Assembly: GCF_004193775.1 (NCBI RefSeq)
Contig: NC_041011.1
Span: 15,532,201 to 15,596,200, forward strand
Length of the DNA: 64,000 bases
DNA from: Glycine soja
Lineage: Eukaryota; Streptophyta; Magnoliopsida; Fabales; Fabaceae
Direction of reading: 5' to 3'
The position numbers and the translations under genes are program-made. The notes under the pieces are model-generated. The model made no database searches, was not told the DNA's origin, and saw nothing but the letters and a program-made list of their open reading frames with translations. Shown here in pieces: positions 1 through 12,987 of this stretch; the stretch's first letter is position 1; the number at the start of each line of letters is the position of its first letter.

Positions 1-190
1 TGGTTTTTGAAAAAATATTTTAATACTTATCCTATATGAAGTCTTGACTTGTTTCTTCTTGATTTCTTCTCTTGAATCTTGAACCTTGAATTGAATTCTT
101 GATGCTTGATCTTGAAGTCTTGAATCAATCACTTGGGCTTTTGGCATCATCAACATTGCTTGGTTCATCATCATGAAGCTTGCTTCTACA
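1..190 (-). repeat. Partial SIRE-like LTR (outer end)
   Basis: The stretch ends at 190 in GCTTCTACA and is rich in CTTGAATCTTGA-type runs. It matches in order and wording the right-hand ends of the LTRs ending at 57716 and 63892. The next bases (GAGAAGATTC) are not the polypurine tract that follows the internal edge at 57717, so 190/191 is more likely an outer boundary: a 5' LTR or solo LTR on the minus strand whose body lies outside the window. Confidence 0.7.
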
Positions 191-1386
191 GAGAAGATTC
201 ATCCTCAGATCTAAAGCCATCTCATCATCAGAAGAAGCATTACCACAATAAGGAATTTAACATTGAAAGCATCAGAACTATGAATATGACTCGATTTTGC
301 TAGCAATAAGCTAGTTGTATTAATGAGTGGGTAAAGCTACAAAATTGAGTCTCCCAATGTTTGATATAAGTTTTGTAAGACCATCTTTAATTCGAGCAAG
401 TGGCTTAAAGGTGTAAATGCACAGTCCTTCCAAGCAAGCAACTCAAAGGTGTAACACCATCTTAGAATTTCGTATGAGCATCTTCATTGAAAATGGAAGA
501 CTTGAACGAAAATGGTTGGCTTGCTCCTCATTGTTCTCGGAATAGATAAGGATCTATATAATAAGCACAATGTATGAAGGATGGAAAAACTCCAATTTAT
601 GTAATCCCAGGTTAAGACTTGTAGTTCACACTAATCAATGACTAAGAAGCAAGAACCAAGCCATGGTTACAGAAAGGATATAGAAAAAATGAATTTCTAG
701 TCTTCCTTTGAAGAGAATAAGCAGATTGAGAGAGAATTGACAATAACAGATGAAGTCAATATGGTGAATGATACTATTAATACCATATTAATACCAATAA
801 TTATAAACTTAACAGAGAAAATTTTTCTCCATTATGTAATTGTTGGTAAAATGATGCGAGAATGATTAGAAGTGTTGATCTCACATTTTATAAACAAACT
901 TTCACAATTAGTGATAAAAGAAATAGAAAAATTGAATATTGAATATTGAAATAAAAAATTCTTACCAATTCCAACTAAATGTGTAGTTGCAAATTATCAT
1001 CTAAAGTTCAAGCATTTATGACATGTTTGATTCTCATTCTAGTTGTAAATTGAGGAACTGAAAAATATGGAAAAGTTTAACAAGAAATTTGAGGCAACAA
1101 CAAAATCAAAATGGCATAATAATTAAACAACAATTAGAGGCATCCCAATATATAGTTTAAGATTGTCTCGTCATTGGTCAATATTAATTAGTTCCAGAGC
1201 TTTTATTTGTCATACGACGTTTCTTACGCAGCTCTATAATGACCTGGATACAAGCAAAAAAGACCAGTAGTTACAAACAAGATATATTAACAAATTATTA
1301 CATGGTATCTCAAACTCAGAAGTAAACTATAAGTTCAGGTTATAAAAAAGTAAATATACACTAATTAAGAATAAAAAAGTAGCTTA
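191..1386. other. AT-rich DNA, no gene recognised
   Basis: No long reading frame, repeat or element terminus is visible. It could be intron or 3' flank of the exon-like pieces just downstream, but nothing shows this. Confidence 0.5.
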
Positions 1387-1720
1387 TCATACATCAATGT
1401 CATTAGAAGCTCTAATTAGTAAAGTTTTTCTTTTCTTTGTTGTAGATGTTGAACTCTCTCCCGCTACTGTCTCTTTCTTTTTTACCGAAGTAGTCTTCTT
1501 AGAACTATTAATGCAAAAGTTAAAGATATATAGTTGATCAGAAATTAAATATACACTAAAAAGTATAAAAATGACTAAATTTATTAGTAGTACTCTAGTA
1601 AATAAATAGGAGGATTATTAAAAAAATTTATACCTTGTTTTTAATGCTTCTTGAACCTCGTTTATGTCTGTTTGTTTTGCCTTGTTTTTTGAAACCTCAT
1701 CTTTCTCCAAATCTTCAAAT
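1387..1720 (-). other. Possible last two exons of an unidentified gene
   Basis: On the minus strand an open segment ending at a GT donor (exon edge 1634) is followed, after a possible intron, by an AG acceptor and a 118-base exon (1504 to 1387) ending in TGA. The phases fit: two bases carried over from the first piece complete a serine codon with the first base of the second. The encoded tail is lysine- and serine-rich (includes KKTTSVKKKE and TTKKRK, nuclear-signal-like). An in-frame stop lies upstream of the first segment, so its 5' edge is unknown. I do not recognise the protein. It may be the tail of a host gene or of a transposon-encoded DNA-binding protein. Confidence 0.25.
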
Positions 1721-1960
1721 TCAACACATCCAAATCATTTTCACTGAGCAAATTAACTCATTCTAAAAGTGTAATAAATTCAATATTATAAAAACTTTAT
1801 AAGATAGTAATCAATTATGGTCCCATATTCATTGAATTTGTAAGCATCATAATTTATCAAGAATAAAGAGCAATATTTAGCAAGACCATTATAAATGGAA
1901 TGTGGATGTTATCTGAATTAACAATTTGTGAAATAACATGTATAAAGGAAGGTATACATT

Positions 1961-2533
1961 TGTTCTATAATCAACGCTCAAACAAAATTACTCACACCTA
2001 CAAAGGATCGTGAGAACACAACAAAGATTACATCGTAAGAAAAATAATAACAAACACAATAATTTAACATGGCTCGACACCTCTTACCTACGTCCACCGA
2101 ACTGTCCCAACAATATTTTCCTATCACAAAATTGATTAGAAGATTGTAATTCACCCCAAATAGTGTATCACTTTACAAACCTAAGTACCACACTCAACGG
2201 TTACGAGAAATGATAACACTCTCACACAAAGACACTTTTCTCTCAACAAAGTGACTTTGTTTCGCAATCTCTCTTTTCACACACACTCTCTTCATGCGTA
2301 CCTTCTCCATTAATTCTCTTCTCTATTTATAGTGAAGATTGACACTGACTATAATAAATAAGTTCTCTTGGAAGTTGAAACAAAAACAACTTCCAATTCA
2401 TCCATTCAAATACGTTTCATCTAGTAAAATGCAATCTTTCACTTTGCATTTAAACCACATAAACCTTAGTGATAAAAATTCAATTCCCACTATGCATTAA
2501 ATACACCTTATCTTTTTGGCTTGAAACACTACA
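1961..2533 (-). repeat. Copia-like LTR, probably a 3' LTR
   Basis: Read on the minus strand it begins TGTAGTGTTTC and ends GAACA, giving TG...CA termini. Immediately upstream on that strand is a purine-rich tract (GAGGCGGAGAAT) suited to be a polypurine tract, so this would be the 3' LTR with internal sequence to the right. A TATA-like TCTATTTATAG lies inside (about 2325). No second LTR copy is visible to the right, so the element is truncated. The left boundary is a best guess from the TG dinucleotide. Confidence 0.5.
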
Positions 2534-2570
2534 ATTCTCCGCCTCAAGCCAAAAGAGAAATATCCTTCAA

Positions 2571-2756
2571 TCAATTTAAAAGTGAACAAAGTCCTCCTTC
2601 AACGGAAGTATCTCCCAACACTTCTACAATATTAAAACACTTCATTTTCTTCTTCACTTTGCAATCATGGTTTCTCTTCAACGCTTGTCCATCCAAATAG
2701 CAAAGGTTACCTTTATTTTTCTGTCCTTGCAACACCAAGTATCTCCCCTTGTACAC
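2571..2756 (-). pseudogene. Internal remnant next to the Copia-like LTR
   Basis: A 61-residue minus-strand frame ends about 40 bases before the putative polypurine tract. Its beginning (KGRYLVLQGQ, then LCYLDG) weakly recalls the stretch before the integrase domain in Copia polyproteins. That would place gag-pol sequence unusually close to the 3' LTR and imply a large internal deletion. The resemblance is weak, and it may simply be unknown internal sequence. Confidence 0.2.
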
Positions 2757-2789
2757 CTAATTCAAATTCAAAGTTTATCTTCCCACATA

Positions 2790-3520
2790 ATAGAGTAATT
2801 CTACACCATAGTTAGCCAAATGATCAGCACATACATTACTATCTCGGAAAATATGGGAGACACAAAACTTCATTTGGGCCACAATAGAATAAAGTATTCA
2901 TCCAGACATTTCTTAAATCCTAAGGAGCCACAGTGATAACATTAAAAGCCTTGAGGACTAAAAGAGAATTCACCTCCAGCCAAAGCTTGCCCCAACCTTT
3001 GGAATGAGCTATAGAAATAGCCAAAAAGCTCCCTCTAGTTCAGCTGAAAAGAAAGAAAGATACCCACATATAAAACATATCCTCCTAAGAAAGCACCAGA
3101 GTAATCATGAAATAACCTACCATAGCGAAGGGAACCATGAAATGGTTTTACCAGCCTTGGGTTCATGAATATTGATGTTATACAGCTTGAAGTAAGATAA
3201 CTGGCCCACAAGCAAAATATGAGCAAACATAAGGATCATTGCTTGCTGCTATGAGACAAAAAGATTATGAAAGCAGGCTTGATTGTGGCAATTAAAGATC
3301 GCCCAAACCACAAAGAAAAAGCCAGAAAGAACAACATCTTTAGCTTGCGGGCGAACAACTAATTTGCCAACATCCAGGATAAGATCTATAGGAGAAGCAA
3401 GATTAAAACCATGACCAGTTAAGTTATAGATGATAACCAAGACCAAATCTAATCTCCAACCCAACTTCTTCTAAAAGAGAGCATACTTGGTGCAAAGCAA
3501 GAATGACCAAAATTCTTTGT
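2790..3520 (-). pseudogene. LINE-derived RNase H fragment
   Basis: Minus-strand frames, broken by several shifts and stops, show landmarks of the RNase H (RVT_3-type) region found after the reverse transcriptase in plant LINEs. In order these are WAIFNCHNQACF, a glycine-rich 'GAFLGGYV' strand, AELEGA followed by an IPK-GWGKLWLE-like segment in other frames, and near the end VSHIFRDSNVCADHLANYG. The last is the typical terminal motif with the Asp that contributes to the active site. No single open frame spans it, so it cannot be functional. No endonuclease or RT part is attached. Confidence 0.6.
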
Positions 3521-4930
3521 AACATTTCATAGAAATGGAAAGACATTACAAAAAATATATGGAAAATTATGGTTGTATACTTTGTAGGAGGTTTATCCAT
3601 CTTTAGTCATAAGACATGTAAGATGAAGAGAGAGAAAATATGAATCGTAATAGGAGTCGCACAAAAAAGGTACCTTGAAAGAAAAGGTGACATTTGACAA
3701 CAACAAAGAAAAATAGTATCATGAATAGCTCTGTGAAATATGTGAGAATGTTTGGATTAAGATCTGGATAACATGTAGGGATTCCATAGTTCTATTATAG
3801 TGAATTCAACTAGATTTCTATGGAATCCACAATACCTTTCAGAGGTATCATTAGAGGCCATTGTTTGTCCATTGTTTGTCCATCAAAATCAATTAATTAC
3901 CTACCAAAGATTGTAGGACCATGTGATTTGTCAGACAACTAATCTTCTGGCAACTCGATACTGTGTTCAATAGGAAATTGTTTTCACTATACGAATCAAT
4001 ATCCATGTTAGTGTTTGAGCATTCACCTAGATTAATGATTCTCTTGTGAATTGCATCACTTGCTCAAATGACAGTAGAATTCAAATCAACAAATATTTTT
4101 TTATTTGAATTCTACTGTCAAAACATTTTTACATGAACTTTTCATGCTACCATGTTTCATGTTTTCATAAAGAAATGAGTAAGCAAAACATTTCTTACCT
4201 TTGTTTTTCCCTTTAGCCTAACTAGTATCCCATTGTGCATAGCATTATTGTAACAAGTAGATTTACTCATTTTAAAATGAATGGTTGAATATTTTTTTCA
4301 CTTTGTTGAGTGCTCCTTGGACATTCCAACATCTTTAATCAAGTAATTTCGAAATTTATGCTATTCTTTGTATTGTAAATTTAATTTTTCTACTCTTCCT
4401 TCACATCCTCTTGCCAAAAAATATATGGAACACTTTTTCTTGAACATATACATATTCATGATTTCCATTATGCATAAGAATCATATCAAGAGAGGAAAGA
4501 TGACATAAAATAATTAAGTAAATCAACATATTATATCCAAGAACCATATTTAAAATATGCTAGTTAAACATCATAATTATATATTAGAGGCTACGGACTA
4601 ACTCACCTCCAATGTCCAAGTTTTGGGTATTCTCATTCTCACTCATTTTCAGATTGATGCTCTTGAAAACCCTGTATCAAATCCAACCAGGAATTACAAA
4701 ATCAAAAATAGATTACTTAGGCAGATAAAGATATGGTCAACAAGCAAAAAATAAAAATATGAGAATTTGAATCAAGGAAAACATAATTTCAAAATTCTAT
4801 CTAGATTCACCTCTTGATTGTCCTACCTTGCTTAAGTGTTGAGATAGAACCTTTAGCAAAAAGTTAGAAAACGTGATTCTCCACGGATAGACACTTGTAA
4901 TCTTCAACATAAATATATATGACTATAATG
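3521..4930. other. AT-rich DNA without recognised genes
   Basis: No coding region recognised. It contains the 18-bp perfect inverted repeat listed separately. Confidence 0.5.
4069..4120. repeat. Perfect 18-bp inverted repeat, 16-base loop
   Basis: 4069-4086 (TGACAGTAGAATTCAAAT) is the exact reverse complement of 4103-4120, separated by an AT-rich loop. Pairing stops on both sides. It could be a small foldback or the fused termini of a tiny MITE; no target duplication is obvious. Confidence 0.85.
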
Positions 4931-5099
4931 GTTTATTTCAATTAGATACATTTTGCTCTAAGGACTTTTCCACCATTAATGTATTATTTAATTTAATACA
5001 AAACACAATTAATGTATAAAATTTAATGATATATTTTAGTTAATAAATTCATATAATTGATTTTAATTAATTTCACATTAATGTTCGGACATGTGTCAA

Positions 5100-8000
5100 A
5101 AAAGAAAAAGAAAATCATTTAAAAGGTTCAAGCCCCCTTTTGTTGTATTACCACCAAAACATTTGATTATTTTTTAAAATCTCTCTCAATAGACTCACAA
5201 CAATCATATAAGCACTAAATGAAATTATCAAGTATGATGTACAAAAAAGGGAAAGAGAGATTAAATTAGCTATGATAGTATTCAATATATTTTATTACCA
5301 GTATTAAATATTATACTCTTAATTTCTAAATGTAAGTTTCTTTTATATATGGTTGATATTTTAAAACTAATTTTCTTAAAAACTTAATTGTATAACAAAA
5401 TTGTGTCACACCATACATTTTATCATACTAATACTTTTTCAAATAAATTTTTTCATATATATATATATATATATGAGTATATTTGAAATTTATTCTTCAT
5501 AATGTTTTATAAAATAATTTATTTAAAATTGTAATCAAACAACAAATTGGCTTTATACCATAGATTTTATTATAGTAATACCTTTCATCAAATCTAATTT
5601 CTTAAATATTTGTTTGACTTTTACTTTTTCAGAATAACATATTTACTAATGTTTCTAAAATTTTGATAAAATAATAACCAAGACAAGTATTATATTAATG
5701 ACATTATAAACTATTCTAAAAAAATCATTTAACACTATATGAGTATTTTATTACAAATCTAAATTATGTTCATTACTAGTATAAAGAAATCATCATCATG
5801 AGCAACAACACGTAAATGGGTCATCAATAGGGATGACAATAGGTAGGGTAGGAAAAGTATAATAGTAAACATCCTCATACTCGCATTATAAGCAATACAC
5901 GTAACCGCCCTCATACCCGCATTTGTAATATGAGAGGAGTGGTTGATTTCAAAAAGATACATTTTGCTCTAGGGACTTTTCCTTCATTAATGTATTATTT
6001 AATTTAATACAAAAATACAATTAATTTATACAATTTAATGATTTAGTAAATGATATATTTTATATTATTCAATTCATATAATTAAATTCTAACAAATTTC
6101 ACATTAAATAAGTAAATAAAAGAGTATGTAAAATAATTAGTTATAAATTGAATATAGCTATCAATCTGAACGGATCTCATTCATAAGCTACAATTGTGAT
6201 GGGGTGTACATCTACCACTCAAGTATTTCATGAAGACAAATAGTGTCTAATGCAAACAATCTTATACACAATATATAAAGGATATATATTGAATTCAACC
6301 GTATCAATCATAGGTTCCCTTGACTATCGTTTCACAATGTCAGGAGAAAAATCACATAGTTAAATTAACATGAAGACAAATATTGTCTAATAAATACAAT
6401 CTTACATACAATATAGGGTATATATTCAATTGGTGTGTATCAATCACAAGTACATCTTAACTATTGTTTAAGAGAAAGGTCAGAAAAAAATTACATAGTT
6501 GAATCAACATCATTACCCATGTGATTAGAATGATAAAAAAAAACCTAAAAAATGAAATCAAAGACATCACATGATAATTAAAAACACACAATAACAATAA
6601 AGAATAGAAATATTAAAAATTAGATATACATAAATTAATATCATATACAGACAAAAAGATGTACAAACAACAACCTTTTAGTTGATCAAGAAAATATCAT
6701 AATTTGTGTCTAAATCAGAACCTATCTAAATCCAAATGTGATTGAAAAATCACAATGCTGTAAAAGATGAAATTATTTTGCATGGTGAAATATTGTCAAT
6801 GATCTAGCCCAAAAATACAATGGTATCATCGATAAAAAAATGTTAGCTATCAACAATAAAAGCTAAAAACAAAAGAATCCGTTAACTTTCTCTTAATTTA
6901 AGAAATTTCAATGATTTTGGTAAACTGATAGTAGAAGATCAGTTCCCAATTCAATATTTATTTTATCATATCAACACAGTAACTCATGCTTGTGTTCCTT
7001 TGTAAAAAGAAGAGAAATAAAAAAAAATCAAGTTACGGTTTAGAGGAGAAAGATGATGAAATAATTTTTGTATCTTGCTAACACCCCTATCATCAACTCA
7101 AGTAGAGGATGTCAACCTTTTTCATACCTTGTCCATGGTGGTGCTAGAGGTGGCATTATCATCAGTCATGATTTATTGTTTTTAACTTGCGATGGACAAT
7201 AGCCCCAAGAACTAGAGAAGGTAGTGTTTTGTTTTTCGGATCAAACAATAAAAAAAACAAAGGACTTTAATGGAAAAGTGTGCAAAGGGTATTTTAATGA
7301 CCTTGACAAGGAAAAATGAGAAGTTAGGGATGAAGAAGGGTTGAAAGAGAAGGTGGTTTTGGAGATGAAGAGGGATTGAGAGAAAAACATCAATGATTTT
7401 GTTAGGATTTTTATTTTTATTTGTAGTTTTGGATACTTTATATTTAACACCAAGTATTTCATGAAGACAAATATTGTCTAATAAATATAATCTTATATAC
7501 AATATAGGGTATATATTCAATTGGTGTTATCAATCACATGTACATCTTGACTATTGTTTAAGAGAAAGGTAAAAAAAAAATTACATAGTTGAATCAACAT
7601 CATTATCAATTTGATTAGAATGATAAAAAAACCTAACAAATGAAATCCAAGACATCACATGATAATTAGAAAAATGCAATAACAATAAAGAATAGAAATA
7701 TTAAAAATTAGATATACATAAATTAATATTATGTACAGAGAAAAAATGTCCAAACAACAACATTTTTGTTGATCCGGAAAATATCGTAATTTGTGCCTAA
7801 ATCGAGACCAATCTAGATCCAAGTGTGATTTAAAAATCACAATTCTTAAGAAGAATAAATTATTCTGCATTGTGAAACATATTTAATGATCTAGCATGAA
7901 AATACATTGCAACCATAAATAAATATTGTTAGCTATCAACAATAAAAGCTCAAAACAAAAAAAAATATGTCATGTTGCTCTTAGTTTAAGCAATTTAAAT

Positions 8001-9550
8001 GTTTTTAGTAATTAAGTTGATAGCAAAAGATTAGTTCCCAATTCAATATATTTTTTTTATCAAATCAACACAGTACCTTGTGTTTGCATTCTTTAGCAAG
8101 TGAAGAGAAATAAAAAAATCTGGGTAGAGTTTAGAGGAGAAAGTTGATGGAAGTTTTTTGTACCTTGTTAATGCTTCTGTCACCAATTTACATAGAGGAT
8201 ATCAACCTATTTCATTCCTTGTCCATGGCGGTGCTCATGGTGGCATTACCATTGGTCTCGATTTATTGTTTCCTACTTGCGATGACCAATGGTCACAAGA
8301 GCAAGAGAAAAATATTTAAAAGTTTAAAAACAGCTTAAAACTTCTAAAATATATGTTCAATTAAGATTTTTAAGCCAATTTGTTATGATTGTCGGTATAA
8401 GCCCCTTTTCTTGTAGTGTTACCACCATAACATTTGATTAATTTTTAAAATCTATCACAATAAATTCACTACGTACCTATAGGAATTAAAAAAATTTATC
8501 AATTATAATGTAGAAAAAGAAGAAAAAGATGGATTAAATTAGCTCCAATGTTATTAAATATATTATATTAACATAATTAAATGTTATAATCCTAATTTTT
8601 AAATGTAATTTATTTTATATATGTTTGAATTTTTCTTTTTTAAAATGATTTAAAGTTAAATTTCTTTAAATTTAAGTAAATAAAAAAATTGTGTCATACC
8701 ATACATTTTTTTATACTAATAATAATTTTTTCAAATCTAACATTCTTATTTATACATTTGACTTTTGTTTTTCAAAATGTTTTTAAAAAATACATATTTA
8801 CATTTTTAATTAAATAAAAAAATTGGCTCATACCATAGATTTTATTATACTAATACATTTCTTCAAATCTAACTTTCTTAAATATGTGTTTGACTTTTAC
8901 TTTTTCTAAATAGCTTATTTATTATTTTTTTAATAAAATAACAAACAAGACAAATGTACCTATTTATAAATATTATATTAATAACATTAAAAAGTATTCT
9001 AAAAAACCATTTAACATTGTATGAGTATTTTATTAAAAATAAAAATTATACCTATTACTAGTATAAAAAATATGAGTAGCTCTTGAACACAAAAATGGAT
9101 AATCAATATGGATAACAATGGATAGGATCTGAAAAGGGTACTATAGAACCATTCTCATACGCCTGATAAAAACAATATATGTACACGCCCCATACATGTG
9201 TTGGTAGAACTTTAATGTGAGAGGAGTGGTTCATTTCTATAAATTATGTTTTTCTCGAGGGATTTTTCCTTCATTATTATATTATTTAATTTAATACAAA
9301 AATATAATTAATGTAAAAATTTTAACGATTTATTAAGTGATGTGTTTTAATTAATTAAATTCACATTAAATGTTTTTTAAAATAAATAAATAAATAAAGT
9401 ATGGATAATAATTATAATTAGAAATTGAATATAGCAAATGAGTTCGACTCATATCATTCATAAGCTTGCATTGTGTTGGAGTGTACATCCACCTTTTAAA
9501 TATTTGACGAAGAGACATATTTTCAAATAGAAACAAACTTATACAAATAA
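5100..9550. repeat. Old nested tandem duplications in AT-rich DNA
   Basis: Two layers are visible by eye. The segment from about 5130 to 6245 recurs, diverged, at about 8398-9520 (offset near 3.28 kb). Shared landmarks include 'CCATAGATTTTATTATA', 'ATGAGAGGAGTGGTT' and 'AGTGTACATC'. Inside the first copy, about 6361-7165 recurs at about 7458-8255 (offset near 1.09 kb), starting from 'CATGAAGACAAATATTGTCTAATAAAT'. Copies differ by many substitutions and indels, so the duplications are old. No protein is recognisable. Short open frames here are AT-rich chance frames. Confidence 0.7.
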
Positions 9551-10849
9551 TCGATTCCCAGATTTCTAAAGATGTAGAAAAAAGTATTAAAAAAAAACAA
9601 AAAACATTGTTTAGATTTTTTAACCTGTACATTATTTTATATATCATTTGTTTAAAAAAATTTATATTTGTATTATTTGGGTGATTTTTTTGTATTAAAT
9701 AGGTAAAAAATTCTACTCATGTAAAACACAAACTTTTGTAAGTTTTGTTAGTTGAAATAAAAAAATTATTGGGTCCCATATCTCATTTAATGTTTGTCTC
9801 TTGATATTGTAGTTTTAAAAAAAAAATCATCCGTTTTTGGATAATTACTTGACAGTTTGTTGTTTTGCTTGCTGGATTTCGTTTGCATGGCTCGCGTTTT
9901 TGTGATTTTGGATTTCGAGTTTAAAATTTGGGTTTTCTTTGTCACGATCTCAGTTATTTTTTATTTCATTGTGATTTGATCATTTTTTCCTTTTCCGTTT
10001 AGGTAATCATGATTGTGTAATAAAGCACGCACATAAGATGGTCATGGTTTGCGAAGCATAATTATGACGCTCATTATTTCTGATTTGTTATATCAGTTTT
10101 TTGTTCCTCTTTTTTATTTGACTCTCATTCTTGTGTATAAATCACATGAACGTGTAGGAATTAGGATTTAATGCTTGAATCTGAAATCACCTTTGTTGTC
10201 CATTATTGCTTGATGAAATGTCAATTTGATGTGTGCCTATTCGATGATGTCAATAGAAAATCTCTTCTAATGAATTTAAGAACAGATAATTGCACTAAAG
10301 AATTTTTAGAGAGAGAGTGTGTATGTAAGAGAAATAGAGAAAGTTATGGATGGCTTTGAAATTGAGCTTTGGAAAGTTCTGATATTATGTAAGCATTGAT
10401 CATTTATAAATCAAAATGTTAATCTTGGAAAAGCATGAGTACATGGCATATGATTGTGGTTTGATCTGACAAGTACCTTCTTGTTGTATGAAGTGCATAA
10501 AAAATGAGTGCTAATTGGTTTCATTTGATTAGACTGCTGGCAATATAGGTTAACTTTCTATTGCCCCATGAAAAAAGGAGACATTTAACTGTATATCATT
10601 TTGTTGTTGTTTACTTTATCAAATTACTTTTTATCATGCACAAGTGTGCATGCACATGCTGCTCTCAAAACCTATTTGTGATTGAACTTTTGATTTATCA
10701 TTGTGATAGTCTAGCAGGGCAGTCAGGCTGAATTCCAGGTAGCATTGTAGATTCATAAAGAAGTTGAGCCAATGTTCATTGGGTAGATACTGATGAAAGA
10801 GAAGAGCTACACCACTACAAATAACATATCCAATGGGTAGATACTGATG
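9551..10849. other. Unassigned DNA
   Basis: There is one plus-strand frame of 62 codons (10171-10359) with no recognisable motif. No element termini are seen. Confidence 0.4.
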
Positions 10850-11210
10850 GTCATGCATTTGACAAAAAGGAAAAACATAAAGAAAAAGAATTATAAAATA
10901 AAAATAATGGCAAAAGATATCACTAGAAGTCTAGAACTACAGAGAAAAAAAATCATGAAAACAAAAATATAGCACCAACTAAACTGTACAAGGGCAGAGT
11001 AGAGAGTTCTCCGTTATTAATTTTGAAGATCCTTTAAAGATTATTTCTTTCTTCTTAATGTTTGAATCCCTATCCAAATAGTTCTGCAAATGGGGCTAAG
11101 ACATGCATCTATGTTATTAAAATAACTCCTACACACAAGTAGATAAAGCAAAGTTTGCCACTTCAAAATGGCACCCATTTAAAAGAAGGGAAAAGTGTCA
11201 ATGAAAAAAT
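10850..11210 (+). repeat. Dispersed repeat, copy 1 (partner 39885-40222)
   Basis: It shares a long collinear series of words with 39885-40222 in the same orientation: GTCATGCATTT, ACATAAAGAAAAAGAA, AACAAAAATATAGCAC, AATCCCTATCCAAA, GGGGCT and AGATAAAGCAA. The CACTA terminus begins right after it at 11222; the partner copy is followed by the LINE tail. Confidence 0.65.
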
Positions 11211-11221
11211 AAAGAAACCAA

Positions 11222-11470
11222 CACTACTAGAAAAATATGATTTGACGACGCACATTCTACTTCGGTGTTGAAGAACCCGTCGTAGTTGTCAACACGGTGG
11301 CATTTATGTAATTATATAAGTTTTTTATGTGGCGCATTTGTTGTACAACGACATTTGTCTATAACCCTGTCGTTGTAGTTTTGATGGAAGTCATCAAAGA
11401 CGGTGCTTGTAGGTACACCGTCCTAGAAATAGTCACATACAAAGTCGGTGTCATTAAACACCGTCGTAAA
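11222..11470 (+). repeat. CACTA left terminus and subterminal repeats
   Basis: After the CACTACTAGAAAAA terminus come repeated CGTCG/CGACG-type words in both orientations (GACGACGC, CCCGTCGTAG, CTGTCGTTGTAG, GACGGTGC...ACACCGTC, ACCGTCGTAAA). Such repeats are the usual transposase-binding sites in this superfamily. The same word family fills the right end at 37857-38266. Confidence 0.65.
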
Positions 11471-12856
11471 TTTTGTAGTTTATATAGTCTCGCGGTAAAC
11501 ACCCTCTCTCGTACCCTCCAAAAACCTAGCACCCCCACTATTGCCTGAACTACTTCATCCCGCCGTGAACTCCGTCCCGCTACCACCCTGACGTTTTGTT
11601 TCCCGCTGCTCCCACCACCGCTACTTGAAGCCGAAGTGGACCTGCTGCTCCCACCACCGCCACGTAGCCAAAGTCGTGCCTTTTTTAGTGGCGTTGCCAC
11701 CTTTCGAGTGTTCCTGAAGGTAAGGATGTCGAAGTTTTTGAGTTCTGTTTTGGTAATGGTTCAATATGATATAGTATTAAGGGTTTTTGAGTTGTTCTTT
11801 GGTAATGCTTGAATATGTGATTATCGACTTGTTCACTTGTCCTGACAATGTCATCGTTCAATATGCAAAAAGGATTTGAAGCAAAATAAGTGAAAATTGT
11901 GCCCTTTTGGGTTTAATTGTTAGTATTTGAATTGTTTGTGGTTGTACCTTTACATAAACTAAAAACCCTCTTTCCCAATTGGTATCCCATTTGATTTCCA
12001 AACATGCTCTAAGACGCTGATATTGAGAAAGTGATTTCCGAACATGCTGCAATCCCTTTCCACTCATTGTTCATGTTACTGTACTAGTGTTGTTCACACT
12101 TATCGTGGGGAAACTCCGCTCGGGAAAAATGTATTGTTATAACCATCCTTTGAAAAAAAAAATTGTGTGAAACAAGTTACTATAGTACACATCTATCAAC
12201 TGCAGGCTGCTATTTGGAACTAAGTACGAAAAGGTCACTCATAGAAACTAAGTACAAAAAGGTGCATATCTTCTGAATCTGAAATACAATTTTGCATCTG
12301 TTTCTATTGGTTCCAGGCTGTTATTATATGGGCTCTCTTCAGACTTTTTCGTATTGTCATATTTCATACTTGTGTTTAGTTCAAATTGTCAACTCATAGA
12401 AATAATGTTATTTTGTTCTTCAACGCCTGCATAATATTAAAATTATGGTATGCAACTCCTAATAATAAAACCAATATTCATATATTTCTAATTTTAAATA
12501 GATATTGTATTTTTATGATAGATGTGTCAACATAGATCCAGAATTCTGGATGTTGATTCTGTCATTGTTAACTGTGGCTTGTTAGCTATTGGAAATTTGG
12601 TTTTGTACTCATTTTATTAGATTCCAATAAGATTGTCTTAGTGAATGATAACTTTAATCTAGACCAAAAAAACTATTGGAAATTTGGAATAGGGAAAGAA
12701 AGCCATAGAGAATGGGCAACAACATCTTATATCAGTGCATGCGATTTGCCTCTGTGTCCAACTTGAAAAATTGTGAAGAGTGTAAAATTTATTATCTCCT
12801 TAATTAGGACAACATAGCATCACCTTCATATATAGCTAAAAGATGCAATAGTTTGC
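11471..12856. other. Unassigned; GC-rich patch then AT-rich DNA
   Basis: 11480-11700 is unusually GC-rich for this area, with repeated GCTGCTCCCACCACCG words. On the minus strand it would encode a Gly/Ser/Arg-rich stretch. It may be a 5' UTR or first exon of a captured gene, but no protein family is recognisable. 11700-12856 shows nothing identifiable. Confidence 0.35.
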
Positions 12857-12984
12857 TACACCTTACAAGACAATAGAATAAACACTAGAAATTAGTTTGT
12901 TACACCTTACAAGACAATAGAATAAACACTAGAAATTAGTTTGTTACACCTTACAAGACAATAGAATAAACACTAGAAATTAGT
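12857..12984. repeat. Three 44-bp tandem repeats
   Basis: The unit begins TACACCTTACAAGACAATAG and is repeated at 12857, 12901 and 12945. Copies 1 and 2 are identical; copy 3 stops after 40 bases, three bases beyond the last kinesin exon edge. The kinesin homology ends exactly here, so the array marks a rearrangement junction. Confidence 0.95.
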
Positions 12985-12987
12985 TAC

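Noticed and set aside
11359..11700. 113-codon Gly/Ser-rich minus-strand frame near the CACTA left end
   Set aside because: Overlaps subterminal repeats and a GC-rich low-complexity patch; no family recognised, so not called as a gene.
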